A stretch of DNA of 64,000 nt from Streptomyces yatensis (lineage in GTDB: Bacteria; Actinomycetota; Actinomycetes; Streptomycetales; Streptomycetaceae). This document shows, in pieces, positions 27,590 through 36,549 of this stretch. Every line of letters starts with the position of its first letter. The stretch's first letter is position 1. The notes under the pieces are model-generated. The model was not told where the DNA came from. It made no database searches and was given only the letters and a program-made list of their open reading frames with translations. The DNA lies in NCBI RefSeq assembly GCF_018069625.1, contig NZ_CP072941.1:7316001-7380000 (forward strand), written 5' to 3'. The translations under genes were made by a program, and so were the position numbers.

Positions 27590-27985
27590 TCGGCGGATTC
27601 TACCGGCGGGAGGGGCGCCTTCGGCGCCTGGGCCGGGGCCTCTCAACTGGGCCGGGGCCTCTCGCGGGGGCCGCGCTGCCCCCGGGCGGCGCCCTCGCCG
27701 CCTGGGCCGGGATCCTCGCCGCCTGGGCCGGGATCCTCCCACGCGGTCCGCTGCTCCCAGGGCCGCCCCCGCATCGCGGACCGGGGGCTGGGCCGCCCCG
27801 GGGCCGGGGGCCTCACGGGCTCCCGCTGCCCTCAGGGCCGGCCTCATCCAGGGTCGGCCTCGCCGTCCGGATCCAGGGTCGGCCTCGCCTCCGGGCCGGG
27901 TACCTCCCGCGCGGTCCGCCACCTCCCCCGCCGTCCGGGCCGGGCCACCGGTCGGCCCCGTTCACCCACCGCCGTCGGCTGTCGC
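27590..27985. repeat. intergenic low-complexity region with short tandem duplications
   Basis: 396 bp with no credible gene. It contains a perfect 21-bp tandem duplication (27694-27714 and 27715-27735), a 17-bp repeat CTGGGCCGGGGCCTCTC at 27628 and 27647, and an 18-bp repeat TCCAGGGTCGGCCTCGCC at 27848 and 27873. These may form structure or reflect slippage. No promoter stands out. Confidence 0.6.
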
Positions 27986-28888
27986 TCACCTTCCGCCGAG
28001 CGCCCGCGAGGTCCGTACGGGTGTGGAGACCAGCAGGGCCGGTGCGTCCGTGATGATGCCGTCGCACCCCAGCCGCAGCATCCGGTCCCGCTGCGCCGGG
28101 GTGTCCACGGTGTGCGCCCACACCCGCGGTATCCCGGAGGCGACGGCCCGGCGCACGTCCTTGTCGCGCGCCCGGTAGTCGACGTCCAGCAGGTCGACGA
28201 CGCCACGCCAGTCGCGCGGGGTGTCGGTGCGCATCTGCCGGGCGGACCGCCACAGCTGGGTCAGCAGCCCCTCCCGGTGGGCCTGGCGGGCCACCTCGGG
28301 GCGGTTGCTGTTGACGTAGACGGAGTGGACCAGACCCCGGTCGCGGATCATCCGCGCCAGCCGCGGCAGGCTTTCGGGGTCCTTGGCCTCCACCATCAAG
28401 GTGATCCGGCCGCCGAAGCGGTCCAGCGCCTCGGCGACGGTGGGCGGCCGCTCGGGTCGCCAGGTGCCGCGCAGGGAGGGGTCGGGGCGCAGCCGGACGT
28501 CCCGCCACTGGGCGGCGGTCAGAGCCCGTACGGGCCCGGTCCGGTCGGTGGTGCGGTCCAGCGTCGCGTCGTGCATCACCACGAGCGTGCCGTCCCCCAG
28601 CATGCGGGTGTCGAAGTCGAGGACCTGGACGTCATGCCGGCTGAAGGCACTGGCCAGCCCGGACATGCTGTTCTCGGGCACTTCCAGGGCGCCGCCGCGG
28701 TGCGCGGTGTAGACGACGGCGGGCTTGCCGGCCGACGGCGCCGTGAGCGCGGGCTGCAGCCGCGCCGGTTCGCCGGCCGGGGGTATGAGACGTCGTACGG
28801 ACGGACGAGCGGTGGGGTGGGCCGCGACGGCCGCCGGTATGGACAGGCCGAGCACCACGACGGCGGTCAGAAAATGCCTGCTGATCAT
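27986..28888 (-). CDS. secreted glycerophosphodiester phosphodiesterase
   Basis: A 300-residue GDPD with an N-terminal signal peptide (residues 1-23, AVVVLGLSIPAAVAA). The TIM-barrel active site shows HRGG (63-66), PENS (71-74), DFDTRMLGDG and VMHD near 106; HRG, ENS and the second His match catalytic residues of the family. It splits deacylated phospholipids to glycerol-3-phosphate outside the cell. I prefer the ATG at 28888 since it begins directly at the signal peptide; a GTG at 28936 would add 16 polar residues. No good ribosome site for either. Confidence 0.88.
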   Translation of the reverse strand: MISRHFLTAVVVLGLSIPAAVAAHPTARPSVRRLIPPAGEPARLQPALTAPSAGKPAVVYTAHRGGALEVPENSMSGLASAFSRHDVQVLDFDTRMLGDGTLVVMHDATLDRTTDRTGPVRALTAAQWRDVRLRPDPSLRGTWRPERPPTVAEALDRFGGRITLMVEAKDPESLPRLARMIRDRGLVHSVYVNSNRPEVARQAHREGLLTQLWRSARQMRTDTPRDWRGVVDLLDVDYRARDKDVRRAVASGIPRVWAHTVDTPAQRDRMLRLGCDGIITDAPALLVSTPVRTSRALGGR

Positions 28889-29013
28889 AGTTGGAACGCT
28901 AGGGGTGAGATGTCGTGGATGCCCTGATATCGACACCCGGTCGAGGTGGTCTCACCCACCCCGGATGCGGACACCGGCCACTTCCGGAGCAGGATGGTGG
29001 CAGCATTGATCGG

Positions 29014-29058
29014 GTACCGGCCGTACCGCCGGTACCGGCGGTACCGGCGGTGAAGCGA
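29014..29058. repeat. five tandem 9-bp repeats (GTACCGGCG)
   Basis: Five contiguous 9-mers at 29014, 29023, 29032, 29041 and 29050: GTACCGGCC, GTACCGCCG and three GTACCGGCG. They end 8 bp before the start of the primase-like gene and overlap its likely leader, so they could affect transcription or initiation. Confidence 0.7.
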
Positions 29059-29066
29059 GGCGGTAG

Positions 29067-29801
29067 ATGGAACGCAAGGGCAGGTTCTCCCAGTGGCTGC
29101 GTCGGCCGAGGAGCGGAGCGGGCGGCGACCACGACACGGGAGCGGGCGCCGGTGGCGTCCGCGAGGACCTGCTCATGGCCGCCGCGGCGGCGGGATTCCC
29201 GCTCGCGCCGGCCGCCCACCCCTCCGGTTACGGCTGTTCCTGTGACCGCATCGGCTGTCCCACCCCGGGCCGCCACCCCGTCTCGTTCGCCTGGCAGACC
29301 CAGGCGACCACCGACCCGGACAAGGTCGCGCAGTGGCTGCGCGCCGATCCGCGGGCCAACTTCATCACCGCCACCGGCATCGTCCACGATGTGCTCGACG
29401 TACCCGCGGACGCCGGGCGGCTGGCCCTGGAGCGGCTGGGCGCGGCCGAGGTCGAGGTCGGGCCGGTGGCCACGAGCAGCGGCGATGTCCAGCAGGGGCG
29501 GATGCTGTTCTTCACCGCCACCCGGGGCACGCCGGATGACGAGGACGAGTGGTGGCCCTGTGAGCTGGACTGCCACCCGGAGACGATGGACGAGCATCCG
29601 GGGCTGCGGTGGCATTGCCGGGGCAGCTATGTGCTGATGCCGCCCGCGAAGCTGCCGGGGGACGGGCATGTGGGGTGGCTGCTGGGGCCTGAGCGGCCGC
29701 TGCCGGATCCGCTGAGCTTGCTTGAGACGCTCACCGATGCGTGTGCCCGCTTCGCGGGCGAGGATCAGGATCATGCGGCCGCTTGGCCCATAGGGCGGTA
29801 G
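29067..29801 (+). CDS. primase/polymerase (prim-pol) N-terminal domain protein
   Basis: A 244-residue protein resembling the N-terminal bifunctional DNA primase/polymerase domain found in actinobacteria. It has GFPLAPAAHPSGYGCSCDRIGCPTPGRHP with a C-x-C-x4-C cluster (near 55-65), then WLRADPRANFITATG and PGLRWHCRGSYVLMPPAK. There is no helicase half, so it is a stand-alone fragment of the longer phage or plasmid proteins, yet it is conserved in Streptomyces chromosomes. Activity is uncertain because the acidic catalytic residues are not obvious. Start after GAGGCGG. Confidence 0.7.
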   Translation: MERKGRFSQWLRRPRSGAGGDHDTGAGAGGVREDLLMAAAAAGFPLAPAAHPSGYGCSCDRIGCPTPGRHPVSFAWQTQATTDPDKVAQWLRADPRANFITATGIVHDVLDVPADAGRLALERLGAAEVEVGPVATSSGDVQQGRMLFFTATRGTPDDEDEWWPCELDCHPETMDEHPGLRWHCRGSYVLMPPAKLPGDGHVGWLLGPERPLPDPLSLLETLTDACARFAGEDQDHAAAWPIGR

Positions 29802-29839
29802 CCCTCGCGGTTTCGTTGTCGGGTGCGGGCCGGTGGCCG

Positions 29840-29911
29840 GGTTGTGCCCACCCGTTCCTCCCCCAGCTACCGCTGGGAGGTGCCCCCTCCGCGGAACGAT
29901 TGCCCACAACC
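29840..29911. repeat. palindromic intergenic repeat (MITE-like)
   Basis: Terminal arms GGTTGTG (29840-29846) and CACAACC (29905-29911) enclose partly complementary GTTCC/GGAAC segments and an inner hairpin CCCAGC-N4-GCTGGG (29862-29877). It sits between convergent genes and likely acts as a terminator. The layout resembles small palindromic repeats scattered in Streptomyces genomes. Confidence 0.55.
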
Positions 29912-29912
29912 A

Positions 29913-30902
29913 TCATTCGCCCTTTGCGGCGGTCACCCCTTCCAGGCGGTTCAGGAAGACCACCTTCGGGTCCGCCGCGTCCTTCGCGGGGACCCGCACC
30001 GCCGACTCCGAAACCCTCGTCAGCGTCACCGCCTTCTTCGCCTCGCCCGTCATCAGCGCCTTGATCCGCGGATCCGGGTTGGGCCGGAACCCCTTCGCCA
30101 TCGTCTGCTTCTGCCGGTGGTGCGAGGAGAAGAACACGATCGCCCCGCCGTCCGAGGTGCGCAGCCCCACCGGGGCGTCCTGCGCGCCCCGCGCCGGGGT
30201 GTCGATGTACTCCGTCCAGAACTTCGGGGTGCGCAGGAACTTCTTCCGGGTGTCCCGCAGCCCCGAGGTCGACTGGCCGTCGGCGAAGACCGAGCCCTCG
30301 CCCGTCATCAGGTAGTCGGTGTACTCCGCGCTCAGCTTGTCCGGCCGGGTCGCCAGCTTCGGGGTCGGCCCCTCGGCCGGGACCGGCTTGGCCCAGCCGT
30401 CCTCGTCGGTCGCGAAGTCCGGCACCTCGTCCTGGCTGAGGATCGACAGATACGCGGCCTTCCAGGGCTCGTCCGCACCGCCGCGGGTGAAGACGAACAG
30501 CCAGCGGTTGTCGTCGCGGTTGCTGTCGGTGTCCGCGACGAAGAACTTCGGCCAGCCCACCTGCTTGGGGATGCGGTAGGTGACGTCGGACAGCTCCAGC
30601 GCCGGGTACTTGGGGTTGCCGTTCGGGGAGCTCGCGTGCTGGGCCTTGAGGTCGGCGGTGGTGATGGCCTCCAGCGGGCCCGTCTCCACCTGGCTCGCCA
30701 CCGCCGGATCCAGCTCCCGGTACGCCTTGTTGTACGCGTCGGTGAACTGCTTCAGCGCCTTGGGCGCCTCAGCCTTGTCCACCGACGGAATGTTCTCCCG
30801 CTCGCCGTGGACCGTCATGCACCCCGTCAGCGTCATCCCCAGCGTCAGCACCACCGCTGCGGTCGGAACTGTCAACTGCCGGCGGGGCGGCCTGCGTGTC
30901 AT
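29913..30902 (-). CDS. lipoprotein linked to the efe operon
   Basis: A 329-residue exported lipoprotein: signal peptide (about residues 9-27) with lipobox LTGC (Cys28). The mature part has no family I recognise; it contains QFTDAYNKAYRELDP, DDNRWLFVFTRGG and FFSSHHRQKQTMAKGFRP segments. The ATG at 30902 lies inside the 3' end of efeU, overlapping by 134 bp in another frame, so translation is probably coupled. Cotranscription with efeU, efeB and efeO suggests a part in ferrous iron uptake at the cell surface, but this is inference. Confidence 0.75.
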   Translation of the reverse strand: MTRRPPRRQLTVPTAAVVLTLGMTLTGCMTVHGERENIPSVDKAEAPKALKQFTDAYNKAYRELDPAVASQVETGPLEAITTADLKAQHASSPNGNPKYPALELSDVTYRIPKQVGWPKFFVADTDSNRDDNRWLFVFTRGGADEPWKAAYLSILSQDEVPDFATDEDGWAKPVPAEGPTPKLATRPDKLSAEYTDYLMTGEGSVFADGQSTSGLRDTRKKFLRTPKFWTEYIDTPARGAQDAPVGLRTSDGGAIVFFSSHHRQKQTMAKGFRPNPDPRIKALMTGEAKKAVTLTRVSESAVRVPAKDAADPKVVFLNRLEGVTAAKGE

Positions 30903-31746
30903 GGGGCTCCGGCTCCCGATTCCTGGGGGCTGCTGTGGACGGCGACACCCTACCGGGACGCAGGAACAGCGCGAGCGTGGGGACCAGATAGAGCGCCCAC
31001 ATCCACACCTGGAGCCAGGTCGGGTCGGGCTGGAAGTTGAAGACGCCCTTGAGCAGCGTGCCGTACCAGGAGTCCGGCGCGATGGTGGAGCTGATGTCGA
31101 AGGCCAGCGAGTGCAGCCCGGGCAGCCAGTCGGCCTCCTGCAGATCGTGGAAGCCGTACGCGAGCACCCCCGCGGCCACCACGACCAGCATCGCGCCCGT
31201 CCAGGTGAAGAACTTCGCCAGGTTGATCCGGAGCGCGCCCCGGTAGAACAGCCAGCCCAGCACCACCGCGGTGACCAGGCCCAGCAACACGCCGATCAGC
31301 GGATCCGCCGTACCGTCGTTGCTCGCCCGCACCGCCGTCCACACGAACAGCGCGGTCTCCAGGCCCTCCCGGCCGACCGCCAGGAAGGCCGTGGCCACCA
31401 GCGCCCCGGTGCCCATCGCGAGCGCCGCGTCCAGCTTGCTGTGCAGCTCGGACTTCAGATGGCGGGCGGTGCGCCGCATCCAGAAGACCATCCAGGTCAC
31501 CAGGCCCACCGACAGGATCGACAGCGAGCCGCCCAGCGCCTCCTGCGCCTCGAAGGTCAGCTCCTGCGAGCCGAACTCCAGCGCCGCGCCGAAGGACATG
31601 CTCAAGCCGACCGCGACGGCGATCCCGAGCCACACCGGGCGCAGCGCGTCCCGGCGCCCGGTCTTGACCAGATAGGCGACCAGGATGCACACCACCAGGC
31701 TGGCTTCGAGCCCTTCGCGCAGACCGATCAGGTAATTGCCGAACAC
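30769..31746 (-). CDS. efeU: EfeU ferrous iron permease
   Basis: A 325-residue FTR1/EfeU permease with seven membrane segments. Both iron-translocating REGLE motifs are present: REGLEASLVV (about 9-18) and REGLETALFVW (about 120). It imports iron across the membrane, receiving it from EfeO/EfeB. GTG start at 31746 after AAGGAAGG. The last 45 or so residues (from about PEPHDTQ) form a charged tail encoded over the signal-peptide region of the next gene; typical EfeU ends nearer residue 280, so the tail may be a read-on extension. Confidence 0.93.
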   Translation of the reverse strand: MFGNYLIGLREGLEASLVVCILVAYLVKTGRRDALRPVWLGIAVAVGLSMSFGAALEFGSQELTFEAQEALGGSLSILSVGLVTWMVFWMRRTARHLKSELHSKLDAALAMGTGALVATAFLAVGREGLETALFVWTAVRASNDGTADPLIGVLLGLVTAVVLGWLFYRGALRINLAKFFTWTGAMLVVVAAGVLAYGFHDLQEADWLPGLHSLAFDISSTIAPDSWYGTLLKGVFNFQPDPTWLQVWMWALYLVPTLALFLRPGRVSPSTAAPRNREPEPHDTQAAPPAVDSSDRSGGADAGDDADGVHDGPRRAGEHSVGGQG

Positions 31747-31819
31747 GGGGTTCGCCTTCCTTGTCGTCGAGGGTCGTCGAGGGTCCTCGAGAGTCGTCGA
31801 GGGTTGTCGCGGGGGTCCG

Positions 31820-33079
31820 TCAGGAGAACAGCGCCCTGCCCCACCAGTCGTCCGCGTCCCGGACGCCCGGCGGGACCGCGAAGATCGCCGAACCCACGTG
31901 CTGGATGTACTCGTTGAGCGCGTCCGTGCGGGCCAGCCGCCGCTGCACCGGTACGAACCCGTCCCGTACGTCGCGCTGGTAGGCGAGGAAGAACAGCCCC
32001 GCGTCCAGCCGCCCCAGACCGTCCGTGCCATCGGTGAAGGAGTAGCCGCGGCGCAGGATCCGCGCCCCGCCGTTGGAGTCCGGATGCGCGAGCCGGACAT
32101 GCGCGGTGGGCAGCATCGCCTTCAGATTCGGCTCGTCGCGCTCGTGCTGCCTGCCCTGCGGTGCGCCCTCGCCCTTGTCCCGGCCGAAGACGTCCTCCTG
32201 CTCCTTGAGCGAGGTGCGGTCCCAGGTCTCGATGTGCATCCGGATCCGGCGTGCCACCAGATACGAACCGCCGGCCAGCCACGCCGGGCCCGCCTTCCCG
32301 CTCACCCACACATGCTTGTCCAGGGCGGCGGTGTCGGTGCCCGCGATGTTCCGGGTGCCGTCCTTGAAGCCCATCATGTTGCGCGGTGTCTGCGCGTCCG
32401 GCGTGGTCGAGGACGTCTTGCCGAAGCCCAGCTGCGACCAGCGGATGGCCACCTTGCCCATGCCGATCCGGGCCAGGTTGCGGATGGCGTGCACGGCCAC
32501 CTGCGGATCGTCCGCGCACGCCTGCACACACAGATCGCCGTCGCTGCGCGCCGCGTCGAGGTTGTCGCCGGGGAAGGCGGGCAGGTCGATCAGCGCCTCG
32601 GGGCGGCGGTCGGCGATGCCGAAGCGGTCCTTGCCCTTCTTGTCCGTGAAGAGCGTGGGCCCGAAGCCGATGGTGAGGGTGAGCCGGGACGCCTTGAGGC
32701 CGAGCGCCTCGCCGGTGTCGTCCGGCGGTGCCTCCGCCAGATCGCTCACCGCGCCGCCGCCGACCGCGTGCCCCTGGGTCATCCGGGCCGCCGCCTTCGT
32801 CCACTCCTTCAGCAGCGCGATCAGCTCGGCGCGGTCGTCGGTGGTGACGTCGAACGCCGCGAAGTGCAGCCGGTCCTGCACCGCCGTGGCGATCCCCGCC
32901 TGGTGCGCCCCGTGGAAGGGCACCGCGGCGCCGCTGTCGGCGACCGTTTCGGTGTCGTCCGCACCGCCGCCCAGCGCGGCCGCGGCGCCGCCGGCTGCCG
33001 CGGCGCCGAGCGCGAGCCCGGCGCCTCCCCAGCCGATCAGCGCCCGGCGCGAGGGTGTGGTGCCGGTCTCGTCGGTCAT
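31820..33079 (-). CDS. efeB: EfeB DyP-type heme peroxidase
   Basis: A 419-residue dye-decolorising-type peroxidase, Tat-exported (SRRALIGWGGAGLALGAAAAG, residues 10-30). The GFKDGTRN motif holds the catalytic aspartate (GxxDG), and the proximal heme ligand is likely the His in RMHIETWDRTS. It oxidises ferrous iron, and has also been proposed to release iron from heme, feeding EfeO and EfeU. It starts 11 bp after the efeO stop, with GAGGGG upstream, and is followed by efeU 73 bp on. Confidence 0.93.
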   Translation of the reverse strand: MTDETGTTPSRRALIGWGGAGLALGAAAAGGAAAALGGGADDTETVADSGAAVPFHGAHQAGIATAVQDRLHFAAFDVTTDDRAELIALLKEWTKAAARMTQGHAVGGGAVSDLAEAPPDDTGEALGLKASRLTLTIGFGPTLFTDKKGKDRFGIADRRPEALIDLPAFPGDNLDAARSDGDLCVQACADDPQVAVHAIRNLARIGMGKVAIRWSQLGFGKTSSTTPDAQTPRNMMGFKDGTRNIAGTDTAALDKHVWVSGKAGPAWLAGGSYLVARRIRMHIETWDRTSLKEQEDVFGRDKGEGAPQGRQHERDEPNLKAMLPTAHVRLAHPDSNGGARILRRGYSFTDGTDGLGRLDAGLFFLAYQRDVRDGFVPVQRRLARTDALNEYIQHVGSAIFAVPPGVRDADDWWGRALFS

Positions 33080-33090
33080 GCCAGGGCCCC

Positions 33091-34224
33091 TCACTTGGTG
33101 ACGACGGCGGCGGCGAGCCGGGAGAGCGGCTCGGCCAGCGCGTTGACCGCGTCGGACAGCTCCTTGCGCTTGGACTCGGTGACGGTGTCGTACGACACGA
33201 AGCCCTCGCCCTCGCGGTACTTGTCCAGCAGCTTCACGACGGCCGCGAACTGCTTGTCCAGCTCCTTGGCCAGCTCCGGGTCGTTGGCGGACGCCACCGG
33301 CTTGAGCAGCTTGTACGAGGTCTCGGCGCCCTCGACATTGCCCTCGAAGTCCACCAGGTCGGTGTGGCTGTAGCGCTCCTCCTCACCGGTGACCTTGCCG
33401 GTCTGCACCTCGTCCAGCAGCTCCTTGGCGCCGTTGGCCATGCCGGTGGGGGTGATGTCGGCGGTGCCGACGCGCTTCTGCCAGTCCTTCAGGTCCTTGA
33501 TGAGCTGGTCGGCGAGGTCATGGTCGGCCGCGGTGATCTTCTTGGTCTGCCACAGCGACTTCTCCAGCCGGTGCCAGCCGGTCCACTTCTGGCCCTTCTC
33601 CAGACCGTCCTCGCGCACATCGACCTTGGGGTCGATGTCGCCGAAGGACTCGGCGACCGGCTCGGTGCGCTCCCAGCCGACGCGCGAGGGGGCGTAGAGC
33701 TTCTTGGCGCCCTCGAGGTCGTCCTTCTTGACCGCGTCGGCGAACTTCTGGGCCACGGGCAGGGTCTCGTCGGCCTGCTGCTGGGTGTAGGCGCGGTACG
33801 CGGCCACCGCCTTGTCCAGCCGCGGATCGCGCTTGGCCGCCGCGCCCTTGCCGGTGGCGGACACCTTCTGCCGGATGCCGTGGCCCTTCATCCCGGGCTT
33901 GCAGGCGATCTCGTACGAACCGGTCTTGATCTCGGCGCTGATCGAGGCGGAGGTGCCGGGTCCGATGTTCTCCCGCTCGGTGACGATCCGGTCGCCCGGG
34001 GCGTAGACGTACACCTCGGTCACCTTGGAGCCCTTGTTCTCCACCGCGAGCTTCACATGCCCGGCGGGGAATGAGGTCTTGGAGACCTCGCACGCGTCGT
34101 CGGAGGCGGTGACCTGGACGGCGTCCGAGTCCTTGGCGTCGGACTTCTGGGCGCAGCCGGCGACGGCGGTGATCGTCGCCAGCGCCGATATCGCGGCGAC
34201 AACGGAGGTGCGAGCGGCTCGCAT
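33091..34224 (-). CDS. efeO: EfeO iron-binding lipoprotein (cupredoxin plus M75)
   Basis: A 377-residue periplasm-equivalent protein: signal peptide with lipobox VAGC (Cys24), an N-terminal cupredoxin-like domain (about 38-130, with CEVSKTSFPAGHVKLAVENKG), and an imelysin/M75 helical domain (about 150-375) carrying the GWHRLEK (HxxE) metal motif. It captures ferric or ferrous iron outside the membrane and hands it to EfeU. First gene of the efeO-efeB-efeU-lipoprotein operon; a weak iron-box-like sequence lies upstream. Confidence 0.93.
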   Translation of the reverse strand: MRAARTSVVAAISALATITAVAGCAQKSDAKDSDAVQVTASDDACEVSKTSFPAGHVKLAVENKGSKVTEVYVYAPGDRIVTERENIGPGTSASISAEIKTGSYEIACKPGMKGHGIRQKVSATGKGAAAKRDPRLDKAVAAYRAYTQQQADETLPVAQKFADAVKKDDLEGAKKLYAPSRVGWERTEPVAESFGDIDPKVDVREDGLEKGQKWTGWHRLEKSLWQTKKITAADHDLADQLIKDLKDWQKRVGTADITPTGMANGAKELLDEVQTGKVTGEEERYSHTDLVDFEGNVEGAETSYKLLKPVASANDPELAKELDKQFAAVVKLLDKYREGEGFVSYDTVTESKRKELSDAVNALAEPLSRLAAAVVTK

Positions 34225-34280
34225 ACGGGCTCCAGACGGAATCAGGACAGGGCGGACAACGGGCGTCGGATAAGGCCGCC

Positions 34281-34299
34281 CTAACTTAACTGAGCCTTG
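34281..34299. promoter_or_regulatory. weak iron-box-like site upstream of efeO
   Basis: CTAACTTAACTGAGCCTTG lies 57-75 bp upstream of efeO. It matches the 19-bp DmdR/IdeR consensus at roughly half the positions. A further dyad, CCTTGC...GCAAGG, spans about 34294-34322. Iron control of the operon is likely biologically, but this site is poor. Confidence 0.35.
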
Positions 34300-34486
34300 C
34301 CTGTGTAGATCCTATGCAAGGTCAAGGAGTGCCCCGTGAATGGCAAAGGTTTGACCAAGGGGGCTGATTTGAGCCAGTTCAGGGGCCAGAGAGGTGCGAG
34401 AACGTGACGCACGCCTCTCAGGGGCGCGGCACCTCCGGCGGCGCGGGCCGCCCGGCCGCCCGTCGCGCGGCGGTGGCGACGGTGCC

Positions 34487-35131
34487 TCAGGCGCTGAGCC
34501 GGAACTCCTCGGCCAACTCCTGGAAGATCCCCGCGTTCAGCGCGTACGCGCGCTTGCACTCCTCCACCACGCGCTGCTTCTCCAGATCGTCCACCGGCAG
34601 CGCGTCCAGCAGCGCGCGGTACTCCCGCTTGAAGGCGGCGGGGTTGCCGATCGACTCGAAGACGTAGAACCGCACCCCGTCGCCCTTGCGGTCGAAGCCC
34701 CAGGTCTTCTCCGCCGTGTCCCGGACGTACTGGCCGCCGGAGAGGTCGCCCATGTAGCGGGTGTAGTGGTGGGCGACATAGCCCGCCGGCCAGTCACGGG
34801 CGCACTCCGCCACCCGCGCCGCGTACGCCGTCGTGGCGGGCAGTGCGGTCAGACCGGCGCGCCAGTCCGGGCCGCCGAGATGGGCGAGATCGCGCTCCAG
34901 CTCGGCCATGCGGGCCAGCTCCGGCCGGAGGAACGGGCCCGCCACGGGGTCAGCCGCGAGTGCGTCGACAGGGGACTCCAGGGCGCGGTAGACGAACCAC
35001 AGCTGTTCGGAGTAGCGGCGGTAGGCCGCCACCCCCAGGCGTCCGCCGAGCAGATCGGTCATGAACGACGAGCTCCCGACGTCCGTGTGCGCTTCCCGCG
35101 AGGCGGTGCGGATCAGGGCGGAGAACTCCAC
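34487..35131 (-). CDS. hmuO: heme oxygenase (biliverdin-producing)
   Basis: A 214-residue HmuO-type heme oxygenase. The proximal heme histidine is likely His15 in SREAHTDVGSS, and the distal glycine-rich helix is GDLSGGQYV near 128-136. It opens heme to biliverdin, carbon monoxide and free iron in the cytosol. GTG start seven bases after GGAGG. An excellent iron box overlaps its promoter, so it is expected to be repressed by DmdR/IdeR when iron is sufficient. It stands alone next to the efe operon. Confidence 0.92.
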   Translation of the reverse strand: MEFSALIRTASREAHTDVGSSSFMTDLLGGRLGVAAYRRYSEQLWFVYRALESPVDALAADPVAGPFLRPELARMAELERDLAHLGGPDWRAGLTALPATTAYAARVAECARDWPAGYVAHHYTRYMGDLSGGQYVRDTAEKTWGFDRKGDGVRFYVFESIGNPAAFKREYRALLDALPVDDLEKQRVVEECKRAYALNAGIFQELAEEFRLSA

Positions 35132-35157
35132 GGTGGACCTCCGGGGGCCGAGGTGTG

Positions 35158-35176
35158 TAGGTTAGGCTTACCTAAG
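35158..35176. promoter_or_regulatory. iron box (DmdR/IdeR operator)
   Basis: TAGGTTAGGCTTACCTAAG is very close to the consensus TTAGGTTAGGCTAACCTAA. It overlaps the -10 of the heme oxygenase promoter on the minus strand. Confidence 0.8.
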
Positions 35177-35198
35177 TAGAGGCCGCCGCCTACGTCAA
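35170..35198 (-). promoter_or_regulatory. candidate heme oxygenase promoter
   Basis: Minus-strand -35 TTGACG (35198-35193), 17-bp spacer, -10 TTAGGT (35175-35170). The -10 lies inside the iron box, a typical repression layout. Confidence 0.6.
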
Positions 35199-35279
35199 TA
35201 GCCTTCCCGACAAGCTGTCGGTAAAACGGCCGCCGAAGAATCGGCCCCCAGCACAAGACATTGCGAACCGCTCCAGCCG

Positions 35280-36137
35280 CTACGGCAGGGTGAGGATCTC
35301 CGCCCCGGTCTCCGTCACCACCAGTGTGTGCTCGAACTGCGCCGTCCGCTTGCGGTCCTTGGTGACCACGGTCCAGCCGTCCTCCCACATGTCGTACTCA
35401 TAGGTGCCGAGCGTCAGCATCGGCTCGATGGTGAAGGTCATCCCCGGCTTGATCTCGGTGGTGTGATGCGGGCTGTCGTAGTGCGGGACGATCAGGCCGG
35501 AGTGGAACGAGGAGTTGATCCCGTGGCCCGTGAAGTCGCGGACCACGCCGTAGCCGAAGCGCTTGGCGTACGACTCGATGACCCGGCCGATGATGTTGAT
35601 CCGGCGGCCCGGCTTGACGGCCTTGATCGCGCGGTTGAGGGACTCCCGGGTGCGCTCCACGAGCAGCCGCGACTCCTCGTCCACCTCACCGCACAGATAC
35701 GTGGCGTTGTTGTCCCCGTGCACCCCGCCGATGAAGGCGGTGACGTCGAGGTTCACGATGTCCCCGTCCTGGAGGACGGTGGTGTCCGGGATGCCGTGGC
35801 AGATGACCTCGTTGACCGAGCTGCACAGCGACTTGGGGAAACCGCGGTAGCCCAGCGTCGAGGGGTACGCCCCGTGGTCGCACATGTACTCATGGGCCAC
35901 CCGGTCCAGCTCGTCCGTGGTGACCCCCGGCACGATCAGCTTGGCGGCCTCCTCCATCGCCCGTGCGGCGATACGCCCCGCGATCCGCATGCGCTCGATC
36001 GTTTCGGCGTCCTGGACCTCGGGCCCGTCATAGGGTGTCGGGCCCGCCTTGCCGACGTACTCCGGGCGCGGGATCGAGGCGGGGACGGGGCGGGTGGGGG
36101 AGAGCGTCCCCGGGACTAGAAGCGACTGGCCAGACAT
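35280..36137 (-). CDS. map: type I methionine aminopeptidase
   Basis: A 285-residue MetAP with the short N-terminal extension typical of the second actinobacterial enzyme ([25 protein letters not shown]). Metal ligands are visible in [20 protein letters not shown] (two Asp), [11 protein letters not shown] (His), FTIEPML (Glu) and the C-terminal [12 protein letters not shown] (Glu). It removes initiator methionine from nascent proteins. ATG at 36137; longer open sequence upstream is not convincing. Confidence 0.93.
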   Translation of the reverse strand: MSGQSLLVPGTLSPTRPVPASIPRPEYVGKAGPTPYDGPEVQDAETIERMRIAGRIAARAMEEAAKLIVPGVTTDELDRVAHEYMCDHGAYPSTLGYRGFPKSLCSSVNEVICHGIPDTTVLQDGDIVNLDVTAFIGGVHGDNNATYLCGEVDEESRLLVERTRESLNRAIKAVKPGRRINIIGRVIESYAKRFGYGVVRDFTGHGINSSFHSGLIVPHYDSPHHTTEIKPGMTFTIEPMLTLGTYEYDMWEDGWTVVTKDRKRTAQFEHTLVVTETGAEILTLP

Positions 36138-36225
36138 ATCAGCGAGTGTATCGGCGGCGCATGGGGCAGCATGGCCGCAAGGGCCCTTCGGGCCACAGGG
36201 GAACGAGCGGAGGCCGGAGGCCGGG

Positions 36226-36450
36226 ATGGCGCTGTTCAAGAGGGGAACCGCCGGCAAGCCCGGTGAGTGGTACTACTGCATCCGGCACCAGAAGGTCGAG
36301 GAGGGCCCGGAGTGCCGCGCCGCCGACCGCCTCGGACCTTACGCCTCGCGCGAGGAGGCCGCCCGCGCGATGGAGACCGCGCGCGAGCGCAATGAGGAGT
36401 GGCAGAACGATCCGCGCTGGCGGGACGACGAGCCCCCGGCGAGGAGCTGA
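36226..36450 (+). CDS. small conserved hypothetical protein
   Basis: A 74-residue acidic/aromatic protein ([26 protein letters not shown], then a helix with [15 protein letters not shown]) ending in a charged tail. It starts five bases after GGAGG, supporting expression. It is divergent from the methionine aminopeptidase gene. I recognise the pattern as a short actinobacterial protein next to map but know no function. No signal or membrane segment; two cysteines only. Confidence 0.75.
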   Translation: MALFKRGTAGKPGEWYYCIRHQKVEEGPECRAADRLGPYASREEAARAMETARERNEEWQNDPRWRDDEPPARS

Positions 36451-36549
36451 GGACGACCGGGGGGTACCCGTCCACAGGTTGCGCGGTGGCCCCCTCCCGC
36501 ACCTCCTGCGCTGTGATGAGGAACCCGACCGGCGTCGACGGGGGTGTCC

